NCBI GenBank assembly: GCA_045537915.1
Contig: JAZSQK010000039.1
Coordinates: 1-7,379, forward strand
Length of the DNA: 7,379 nt
From: SFWF01 sp045537915
GTDB lineage: Bacteria; Bacillota; Clostridia; Oscillospirales; Acutalibacteraceae
Direction: 5' to 3'
In this document: in pieces, positions 1-4,324 of the stretch
Layout of the letters: each line of letters starts with the position of its first letter
How positions within the stretch are numbered: the stretch's first letter is position 1
Program-made: the position numbers and the translations under genes
The notes under the pieces: generated by a model
What the model saw: the letters and a program-made list of their open reading frames with translations, nothing else
What the model was told of the DNA's origin: nothing
Databases searched by the model: none

Positions 1-475
1 CTTCATTGGTGATAACCGAGCCACCATTCATTTCGGATGCCGTACCTGTCATTGTAAGAATTGTGCCAACAGGAACAATTTCGTTGTCAAGTTCTTCAAA
101 ATCAATCCAGTATCTTTGCCACGGATCGCCTTTTGCATAAGCGGAAACAGAGATTGCTTTTGCACAGTCGATAACCGAACCTCCGCCAACTGCTAAAATT
201 AAATCAATCTTATTTTCACGAACAAGTCTTGCACCCTCGAGCACCTGACTATATGCGGGGTTAGGTTTAATTCCCGAAAGCTCTGTTATGTTTTTTCCGC
301 AAGCCTTTAATGTCTTTACAACTTCATCATAAAGGCCTATTTTCTTAATTGAGTTTTTGCCGTATAAAAGCAGAATATTCTTGCCGTAATTTGCAAGCTC
401 TGCAGAGAGATTCTGCATTGCATCCTTGCCAAAATAAATTTTTGTAGGGTTATAATAGGTAAAATCGTGTAACAT
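1..475 (-). CDS. Iron-containing alcohol dehydrogenase, N-terminal part (cut by window edge)
   Basis: Translating the minus strand from the ATG at 473-475 gives 158 residues with no stop before the window ends, so the C-terminal part lies outside. The protein starts MLHDFTYYNPTKIYFGKD, typical of the BDH/YqhD-like branch of group III iron-type alcohol dehydrogenases. It carries the nucleotide-binding GGGSVIDCAKA at residues 97-107 and TMTGTASEMNGGSVITNE near 141-158. These enzymes reduce aldehydes or oxidise alcohols with NAD(P)H in the cytoplasm. The His/Asp metal ligands normally lie further downstream and cannot be checked. A good ribosome binding site (TCCTCC on the plus strand, 482-487) sits 6 nt before the start. 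Only 16 nt separate it from the nitroreductase stop, so the two are probably co-transcribed. The substrate cannot be told from this part. Confidence 0.93.
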   Translation of the reverse strand, partial: MLHDFTYYNPTKIYFGKDAMQNLSAELANYGKNILLLYGKNSIKKIGLYDEVVKTLKACGKNITELSGIKPNPAYSQVLEGARLVRENKIDLILAVGGGSVIDCAKAISVSAYAKGDPWQRYWIDFEELDNEIVPVGTILTMTGTASEMNGGSVITNE

Positions 476-491
476 TTTTATTCCTCCATTT

Positions 492-1301
492 TTACACTAA
501 ACTATATGATGCAATATACTCAGCATCTGTTTCGAGTTTCGGATCATTTTGTTCAAAAACAACATCCAAATTATTTTCCTTAGCAGTCAGGTCAAAGTGG
601 CAAAGAGCAATGCCCATATCAATCATTTGCATATCGAGTTTCTCGGTACGAGCAAAGCCTTTACTGCGTTTTAAGTAAAAGTGAACTGCATTGTCGCATG
701 CAACAACTCGCCAGGGTTGCTTATTTACTGCCGAGGGAGCAAGTCTTACCATCTCTAGAGCCTCTGCCCATTTACCCGCTTTTTCTTTGGATAAAGACTT
801 ATCAAATGATCCATCAAAGAATAACTCTTCAAAAGGCAGACGCTCATCGGCTTTAACTCCTTTTCGCATCATACTCTCACGGAGAGACATCTTTTTTGCA
901 GGATACCCAAGAGGGCTTGCACATGGCATAATTTCGTCACTATCAAGTTCCATTGCATCTTGAAAAGCAGAGCGATTCATAGTTCCGCCAAGCCAGGTTG
1001 TTCCAATGCCGAGAGACTGGGCATATAATACGAACATTTCAAAGGAATAGCCAAACGCCACACTTGCATTTTCTGTGCATTTGATTTTACCGCCGATAAA
1101 CAAATCCGTTCCCACTGTAACAGGACAGTTAAGTCCGTATTCCTTTGCATTCATAAATTTGAATTCAACAGGTATCTCATAAGGATTTTCGATCGTCTTT
1201 GCAAAAGCAGTTAATTTTTCTATGTCAGCTTTAGCAAGAACTCTTTCGTCAAATGTTCTGACACTTCTTCTGTTTTGGATATGTTCTGTGATATTGTTCA
1301 T
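492..1301 (-). CDS. Nitroreductase family protein (TM1586-like, two-domain)
   Basis: A 269-residue FMN-dependent oxidoreductase-type protein. The N-terminal half has RRSVRTF at 11-17, the classical nitroreductase phosphate/FMN-contacting start, and GIGTTWLGG at 98-106. The C-terminal half has RLAPSAVNKQPWRVV at 186-200, a second nitroreductase-like signature. This pseudo-duplicated layout is that of the putative TM nitroreductase family (Pfam PF14512 from memory). Such proteins are cytoplasmic and usually use NAD(P)H; the physiological substrate is unknown. The frame can be extended to a TTG at 1307, but that codon directly abuts the AAGAGG ribosome binding site (1308-1313), whereas the ATG at 1301 is 6 nt away, so I chose the ATG. 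The upstream TIGR04076-type gene stops at 1312, and its TAA touches this ribosome binding site, which suggests coupled translation. Confidence 0.92.
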   Translation of the reverse strand: MNNITEHIQNRRSVRTFDERVLAKADIEKLTAFAKTIENPYEIPVEFKFMNAKEYGLNCPVTVGTDLFIGGKIKCTENASVAFGYSFEMFVLYAQSLGIGTTWLGGTMNRSAFQDAMELDSDEIMPCASPLGYPAKKMSLRESMMRKGVKADERLPFEELFFDGSFDKSLSKEKAGKWAEALEMVRLAPSAVNKQPWRVVACDNAVHFYLKRSKGFARTEKLDMQMIDMGIALCHFDLTAKENNLDVVFEQNDPKLETDAEYIASYSLV

Positions 1302-1307
1302 AGACAA

Positions 1308-1313
1308 CCTCTT
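1308..1313 (-). promoter_or_regulatory. Ribosome binding site that decides the nitroreductase start
   Basis: Minus-strand AAGAGG overlaps the upstream gene's TAA stop. It lies 0 nt from the TTG at 1307 and 6 nt from the ATG at 1301, so it supports the ATG as the start. Confidence 0.7.
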
Positions 1314-1611
1314 ATATAACTTCTATGTAAAAACTGACAGGCCTGAATCCGTCATTACAGGAAATCATAGCTGATTTTTTGTTTTTCATCCAGCCATCAT
1401 AGAAATTTCCGCCACCCATGCTGAGCTCTTTTACAAAGTATTTCATACTTTCCCAAGCAGAATCACACATATTTTCAGGCTTTTCACCACCAACAGAAAT
1501 AAACTCCTGACCGAGCATCATATCGCATGTGTGCTCAATTGGGTTTTCATATTTTTCTATCAAATCATCATACTGTGCCATTTTCATAACGGTAATTCTA
1601 CAATTTTTCAT
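1312..1611 (-). CDS. TIGR04076 family small protein, 99 aa
   Basis: Starts MKNCRITVMKM and has the pattern I associate with TIGR04076: Cys29 after an acidic/aromatic stretch, GQEFIS at 34-39, PENMC at 45-49, GGGNFYDGWM at 66-75, Cys85, and the ending DGFRPVSFYIEV at 87-98. The function of this family is unknown; its conserved Cys residues hint at metal binding or redox, which is inference. The open frame runs upstream to 1773, but that extension lies inside the neighbouring 133-aa gene in another frame and is not family-like, so the start is placed at the ATG 1609-1611. A GTG at 1618-1620 is a less likely alternative start. GTGAGGA sits very close (about 2 nt) before the ATG. The gene overlaps the end of the 133-aa gene by 14 nt, and nitroreductase follows after 10 nt. 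Confidence 0.82.
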   Translation of the reverse strand: MKNCRITVMKMAQYDDLIEKYENPIEHTCDMMLGQEFISVGGEKPENMCDSAWESMKYFVKELSMGGGNFYDGWMKNKKSAMISCNDGFRPVSFYIEVI

Positions 1612-1999
1612 TATCCTCACTCTCTCCGACAATCTTTTCCCACATTTCAACAAATGCCTTAATTTCTTTTTTGTCTTGTGCGGTTCTTTCTCTCCATTTC
1701 CAGCCGTCCATCCATTCAACATGGTCCATAATTTTAAGAACAGTAGGCTTGAAAACTCTTTGAAGTCTGACATTTTCTATTAAAGTAACATCTATACTGT
1801 CAATTTCATAGTGCTTAAAACGATTAAGACCTATAACACTTATTTTCCCATTATTTAATCCCCAAGTTCTGTCATCTATATAAACCTTCGTTCCTCCGGA
1901 AAACTTTTTTGTGCCATATAAAACTTTTCCATCGTCTCCAAGATGCTGAGCTGTAATATTACCAACAGCACAAAATCTCCAAGCTTTATTTGTTTCCAT
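1598..1999 (-). CDS. Conserved-looking hypothetical protein, 133 aa
   Basis: I do not recognise a characterised family. The protein begins METNKAWRFCAVGNITAQHL. It is soluble-looking with no signal peptide or membrane segment. A beta-rich front half contains LYGTKKFSGGTKVYIDDRTWG (about 27-47) and VIGLNRFKHYEI (55-66). A charged helical tail follows, with Trp-rich EWMDGWKWRER near 94-104. The small beta-barrel-like opening with Gly-Thr-Lys-Val-Tyr could suggest an OB/SH3-like fold, but that is speculative. A strong GAGGAGG (plus-strand 2011-2017) lies 9-11 nt before the ATG. It overlaps the TIGR04076-type gene downstream by 14 nt, so the two are translationally coupled and may work together. 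A candidate promoter lies just upstream. Confidence 0.8.
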   Translation of the reverse strand: METNKAWRFCAVGNITAQHLGDDGKVLYGTKKFSGGTKVYIDDRTWGLNNGKISVIGLNRFKHYEIDSIDVTLIENVRLQRVFKPTVLKIMDHVEWMDGWKWRERTAQDKKEIKAFVEMWEKIVGESEDNEKL

Positions 2000-2058
2000 G
2001 TTGTACAGCTCCTCCTCACTTTTCTGATTCGCAATATATTTTAATTTCTCGTGTCTTT

Positions 2059-2085
2059 ATTATACAATAAAATTTTTCACTGCAA
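2059..2085 (-). promoter_or_regulatory. Candidate promoter for the 133aa-TIGR04076-nitroreductase-ADH block
   Basis: On the minus strand a perfect TATAAT -10 (2059-2064) lies in the 77-bp gap between arsC and the 133-aa gene. The best -35 is TTGCAG (2080-2085), inside the last codons of arsC. The spacer is only 15 nt and the -35 is weak. A start near 2052 would leave a leader of about 50 nt. No hairpin plus U-run terminator is visible in the gap, so read-through from arsC is also likely. Confidence 0.42.
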
Positions 2086-2457
2086 TTCTAATATTTTCTC
2101 TTTTATCTTATTCGCTGTTTTGATAAATTCTTCATCACCTTTGCCTGTGGGATCATCAAGGCCCCAGTCTGCACGCTCTTTGCATGGAATATTGGGACAA
2201 TGAACATTGCATCCCATAGTGATAACAATATCAGGTTCAGGAATGTCTGAAATCAGCTTTGAATACTGCCCAGACATATCAATGCCGAAATGCTCTTTCA
2301 TAATCCGCACGGCATCTTGATTTATATGCGGTTTTGTTTCTGTTCCTGCAGAATAGCAGTCATATTTTTCTGAAAGGTACACTTTTCCAAATGCTTCTGC
2401 CATCTGACTTCGGCAGGAATTATGAACGCAAATAAATGCTATTTTAGTTTTTGACAT
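2077..2457 (-). CDS. arsC: Arsenate reductase ArsC (LMW tyrosine-phosphatase fold)
   Basis: A 126-residue cytoplasmic enzyme predicted to reduce arsenate to arsenite. It has the P-loop CVHNSCR at 10-16 followed by SQMAEAF, with Cys10 as nucleophile and Arg16 as oxyanion binder. YSAGTETKPH at 35-44 and LDDPTGKGDEEF at 100-111 (the acid Asp-Pro) match the family. Resolving cysteines are expected in the 80s; Cys83, Cys87 and Cys92 are present in MGCNVHCPNIPC. This is similar to, but not identical in spacing with, the thioredoxin-coupled Bacillus/Staphylococcus ArsC (Cys82/Cys89). A plain low-molecular-weight protein phosphatase is the alternative. AGGTG (plus-strand 2466-2470) is 8 nt before the ATG. 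It overlaps the DUF5714-type gene by 14 nt. No arsR, arsB or acr3 is present in the window. Confidence 0.9.
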   Translation of the reverse strand: MSKTKIAFICVHNSCRSQMAEAFGKVYLSEKYDCYSAGTETKPHINQDAVRIMKEHFGIDMSGQYSKLISDIPEPDIVITMGCNVHCPNIPCKERADWGLDDPTGKGDEEFIKTANKIKEKILELQ

Positions 2458-3133
2458 GGAAAGGACACCTTTCTTCTATACATTGATTATTTTGCTTTGA
2501 GCGTGAACATTCAATTTTGTCAAGCTCCATATGTATGCCAAGGTTTTCAGCAGTAAACTTGACCGCCTCGCGAATTGCAAGATACGAATCTCTTTTACAG
2601 CAACGAGGTCCGCCGTTTTTACCGATTGCAGTAAGTGCTTGCCCCGTCATTTGATTGGAAAGTCCCCAAGTTTTGCTTGCAAGCGGTGTTGACTTTGTTA
2701 TAATCGACATATACATTCCTGTGCTGATACCTGCACCGCATGCACCCCAAAATCCGCATGCTCCGCCTGGAACTTGCTTTCCCCTTGCATACATTTCGGA
2801 TAGAGCAGTCGGCAAATCAATCTCTCCGCCTGCGTTTTTATATGCAGTAATAAGTGATGCCCCCACCATAACATGATGCTCGGGACCGTGCATATGACAA
2901 AAGTCCATTGACATCATCTTTTCTAAAATCTCAATTGGATTTTTGGACTTTTCATTTAAAGCTAATGCAATGATTTCGTCCATTCCGTTTGTGTGGCACT
3001 CGCTGCAGACATAATGCCCGTTTACGCATCTTGTTTTGCTGTTTTCTTTTTTGTGGCAAATCACACATTCCATCATTGTATCCGTTTCCAGATACTCAAG
3101 CGGTGCTTTGCAAATTAAACATTCTTCACTCAT
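2444..3133 (-). CDS. DUF5714-type cysteine-rich protein with N-terminal zinc ribbon
   Basis: 229 residues, no signal peptide or membrane span. The N-terminus is a cysteine cluster: C5-x2-C8, C23-x2-C26, C36 and C43-x2-C46, most simply a zinc-binding ribbon pair. The main domain has FCHMHGPEHHVMVGASL at 78-94, GGACGFWGACGAGISTGM at 123-140, GGPRCCKRDSYLAI at 174-187, and C209, C218, C223 at the end. These conserved Cys/His/Gly blocks match what I recall as DUF5714. The biochemical role is unknown; the Cys/His content suggests metal or Fe-S binding. The start at ATG 3131-3133 has AAGAGG 7 nt upstream. Its last 14 nt overlap arsC, so the two are coupled. A role in arsenic or thiol/metal stress is guilt by association only. 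Confidence 0.85.
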   Translation of the reverse strand: MSEECLICKAPLEYLETDTMMECVICHKKENSKTRCVNGHYVCSECHTNGMDEIIALALNEKSKNPIEILEKMMSMDFCHMHGPEHHVMVGASLITAYKNAGGEIDLPTALSEMYARGKQVPGGACGFWGACGAGISTGMYMSIITKSTPLASKTWGLSNQMTGQALTAIGKNGGPRCCKRDSYLAIREAVKFTAENLGIHMELDKIECSRSKQNNQCIEERCPFHVKN

Positions 3134-3147
3134 TTTTCTACCTCTTG

Positions 3148-3193
3148 GGCACTCGAGGATCGAACCCCTTATGCCTTAAATTTGTTAAATTTC
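3148..3193 (+). repeat. Left arm of the imperfect inverted repeat
   Basis: Pairs with the right arm at 3375-3419. Shared blocks from the outside in: GGCACTCG, TCGAAC, CCTTATG, then an AT-rich stretch ending AATTTC. The minus-strand GGTTCGATCC here resembles a tRNA T-loop, but the flanking stem does not pair well. Confidence 0.6.
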
Positions 3194-3378
3194 AATCTTT
3201 TCAACTTGTCGTCCTCGTAAGGCGACAGCCTAACTTCGTCCTCCGCATTAAAAATCTTGAAAATTTTCCTACGTTTAAGGTCGAAGAGTTTTAAAATAAG
3301 AAGTTTTGTTTCAGAGAAAGAAATTCCGAGAATAATACGATTGTATATTTGCAGGAATTTCTGCAGTATGGGGCGAAA
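3169..3378 (-). other. Start-less open frame inside the inverted-repeat element
   Basis: This stop-to-stop frame of 69 codons ends at TAA (3169-3171). It has no ATG or GTG, and TTG only near its end. Its translation looks partly protein-like: ETKLLILKLFDLKRRKIFKI, then NAEDEVRLSPYEDDKLKRL and a basic tail KFNKFKA. It may be a remnant of a coding sequence carried by the element, or a fortuitous frame across a conserved repeat. It is unlikely to be translated as it stands, because no start codon or ribosome binding site is visible. Confidence 0.3.
3208..3226. other. Small GC-rich hairpin inside the repeat element
   Basis: GTCG-T-CCT / CGTA / AGG-CGAC forms a 7-bp stem with one bulged T and a 4-nt loop. 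It is not followed by a T-run on either strand, so it is not a classical terminator; it may be a structured part of the element. Confidence 0.4.
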
Positions 3379-3419
3379 TTACTATTTTAAAACCATAAGG
3401 CGTTCGACTTCCGAGTGCC
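3375..3419 (-). repeat. Right arm of the imperfect inverted repeat
   Basis: Inverse counterpart of 3148-3193. It ends exactly one base before the TGA stop of the 88-aa zinc-ribbon gene, so the element abuts that gene without disturbing its C-terminal CPQCGEKL. Confidence 0.6.
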
Positions 3420-3686
3420 TCATAATTTTTCTCCGCACTGCGGACAGTATTCGGTGTCATCCTTTACAACCGTGTCGCAGTTTTTACAAAACTTGTGTCT
3501 TTCCTTATATTCCTGAAACATATTCTTTTCAGGAAGCTTTGCACCGCACTCGGTACAGAAGCTTTCTGTTGAAGGTGATGCGCGTCCGCAGGATTTGCAA
3601 ACCTTCAGTCTTTTCATAGCACGGGGACCGAAACCGTATTCGTCCATACTTTCCTGCCGTACCTGTTCCGCTAAAATCAGTCTCAT
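3420..3686 (-). CDS. Double zinc-ribbon protein, 88 aa
   Basis: A small soluble protein with two four-cysteine ribbons: C30-x2-C33 with C44-x2-C47 (CKSCGR...CTECGAKL), and C67-x2-C70 with C81-x2-C84 (CKNCDT...CPQCGEKL). Each is a typical rubredoxin-knuckle pair that should bind one zinc. The first 29 residues are not ribbon-like. Such proteins act as adaptors, nucleic-acid binders or assembly factors; nothing here fixes which. AGGAGG (plus-strand 3695-3700) sits 8 nt before the ATG, inside the end of the upstream gene, and only 3 nt separate that gene's stop from this start. The two were therefore made as a coupled pair, and their similar ribbons suggest duplication or interaction. Confidence 0.82.
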   Translation of the reverse strand: MRLILAEQVRQESMDEYGFGPRAMKRLKVCKSCGRASPSTESFCTECGAKLPEKNMFQEYKERHKFCKNCDTVVKDDTEYCPQCGEKL

Positions 3687-3689
3687 TCT

Positions 3690-4034
3690 TCATACCTCCT
3701 CATAGCGCAGAGCCGAGCCGCAGCTTGTGCAAAATGTATCAGATATTGAAACCTTGCTTCCGCAATGTCTGCAAAACTTCGGCGGGTTCTCCCAGGGGGA
3801 GCAGTCAACACACATAAAAGTATCTGCGTTATACATTGCATCGCATACGAACCGCCCGCATTTTTTGCATCTGCTGATTTCCGGCTTTGCAATTTCCCAT
3901 GCTCTTTTTAATCTTTCCTCCGGTGTGCCGCCCACGATCGGTTCGGTTAGAAAAACTCTCGCTCCCGATAAATCGCAGAAGAAGCTGTACCGATTTCCGT
4001 TTATGATTTTATAAGAAGCAATTTTCTCCGGCAT
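3690..4034 (-). CDS. Zinc-ribbon protein, 114 aa
   Basis: An N-terminal region of about 50 residues (MPEKIASYKIINGNRYSFFC...) of unknown type is followed by two cysteine quartets. Numbered from the chosen start, these are C56-x2-C59 with C75-x2-C78, and C88-x2-C91 with C102-x2-C105 (CRHCGSK...CTSCGSAL); an extra Cys64 lies in the first. It has no membrane segment or signal peptide. The frame reaches an ATG at 4040, but that codon directly touches the AAGGAGG ribosome binding site, while the ATG at 4032-4034 is 6 nt away and is preferred. It is first in a two-gene minus-strand unit with the 88-aa ribbon protein, and divergent from the solute-binding protein operon. The function is not recognisable. 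Confidence 0.8.
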   Translation of the reverse strand: MPEKIASYKIINGNRYSFFCDLSGARVFLTEPIVGGTPEERLKRAWEIAKPEISRCKKCGRFVCDAMYNADTFMCVDCSPWENPPKFCRHCGSKVSISDTFCTSCGSALRYEEV

Positions 4035-4040
4035 ACGCAT

Positions 4041-4047
4041 CCTCCTT
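4041..4047 (-). promoter_or_regulatory. Ribosome binding site deciding the 114-aa zinc-ribbon start
   Basis: Minus-strand AAGGAGG is 0 nt from the ATG at 4040 and 6 nt from the ATG at 4034. Normal spacing favours 4034. Confidence 0.7.
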
Positions 4048-4071
4048 TCAGAAAATTTTTCCTTAGAAAAG

Positions 4072-4085
4072 TAGAAAATTTTCTA
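4072..4085. promoter_or_regulatory. 14-bp perfect palindrome, candidate operator
   Basis: TAGAAAATTTTCTA is a perfect palindrome ending 5 bp before the -35 of the plus-strand promoter. A related AGAAAATTTT occurs 23 bp upstream (4050-4059 versus 4073-4082), about two helical turns away. The position suits a regulator binding next to RNA polymerase, or control of both divergent units. AT-rich palindromes also arise by chance, so this is tentative. Confidence 0.35.
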
Positions 4086-4090
4086 AAGTA

Positions 4091-4119
4091 TTGAATTTTT
4101 CAACATTATCTGATATAAT
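4091..4119 (+). promoter_or_regulatory. Sigma-A type promoter for the solute-binding protein / LuxR operon
   Basis: -35 TTGAAT (4091-4096), a 17-nt spacer, and -10 TATAAT (4114-4119) preceded by TG at the extended -10 position (TGATATAAT). Transcription would start near 4126, giving a leader of about 199 nt before the ATG at 4325. This is the best promoter in the window. Confidence 0.72.
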
Positions 4120-4125
4120 ATAAAT

Positions 4126-4324
4126 AATCAGAATTGGTAAGGTGCATCGAAAAATGATTTTTTGATGTACTTTACAAGCTCAATTATACATATTTTTTTA
4201 CCTTTGTCCTCACCCCAAAATGCCAAAAGGATGGGAAAAATCAAAAAAAATTAAAAAAATTTTCTCAAAAGGGTGAGAAAAAGGGTGGGAAATTAGAAAA
4301 ATTTGGTAAAGGGGACATATTTTT
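4126..4324 (+). promoter_or_regulatory. Long A-rich structured leader of the solute-binding protein operon
   Basis: After the 5' hairpin, the leader has a purine-rich second half with two possible folds. TGTCC (4205-4209) can pair with GGACA (4313-4317) next to the ribosome binding site, enclosing CTCACCC (4209-4215) with GGGTGAG (4271-4277). Alternatively TTTTCTC (4260-4266) pairs with GAGAAAA (4275-4281), which excludes the CTCACCC pairing. The ribosome binding site AAAGGGG (4308-4314) is 10 nt from the ATG, so the first fold would partly cover it. I recognise no known riboswitch class. The pairings are read by eye, without energies. Confidence 0.4.
4137..4175 (+). promoter_or_regulatory. 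Long hairpin near the 5' end of the leader
   Basis: An 18-nt arm starting GTAAGGTGCATC (4137-4154), a 3-nt TGA loop, and the complementary arm ending GATGTACTTTAC (4158-4175). All 18 positions pair as RNA, three of them G-U. It begins about 11 nt after the predicted transcription start. No T-run follows directly (the nearest is 4193-4199), so it is not a standard terminator. It may protect the mRNA's 5' end, bind a protein, or be an operator as DNA. Confidence 0.55.

Larger units (their letters stand above)
3148..3419. repeat. 272-bp element with imperfect terminal inverted repeats (MITE-like)
   Basis: The left end reads GGCACTCG at 3148-3155. The right end reads CGAGTGCC at 3412-3419, its exact inverse. 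Going inward, both ends continue with TCGAAC, then CCTTATG, an AT-rich part, and AATTTC, giving arms of about 45 bp. In the outer 26 bp, 21 positions match. No open frame large enough for a transposase is inside, and no clear target-site duplication is visible. It fills the whole gap between the zinc-ribbon stop codon (3420-3422) and the ribosome binding site of the DUF5714-type gene (3141-3146). It could be a MITE-like repeat, or a structured terminator/leader region. Because it replaces the usual promoter space of the arsC block, it may supply that promoter, but I see no convincing -35/-10 pair in it. Confidence 0.62.

Noticed and set aside
1612..1773. N-terminal extension of the TIGR04076-type frame, giving a 153-aa protein
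   Set aside because: It lies inside the 133-aa gene in another frame, is not family-like, and a family-typical start is present at 1611.
3148..3175. tRNA 3' end or T-arm suggested by minus-strand GGTTCGATCC and GTGCCCA
   Set aside because: The T-stem pairs poorly, and no anticodon arm, D arm or matching 5' acceptor strand is present; the block is explained as part of the inverted repeat.
3134..3419. Promoter for the DUF5714-arsC block inside the repeat element
   Set aside because: Minus-strand TTGAAA with a 17-nt spacer meets only ATAAGG as a -10; the match is too weak to list.
3257..3619. Plus-strand open frame of 120 aa across the repeat element and zinc-ribbon gene
   Set aside because: It has no family resemblance or convincing ribosome binding site, and it overlaps the clear minus-strand double zinc-ribbon gene.
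4191..4200. T-run after the leader hairpin as an intrinsic terminator
   Set aside because: It starts 18 nt after the hairpin and no stem ends directly before it, so it does not form a normal terminator.
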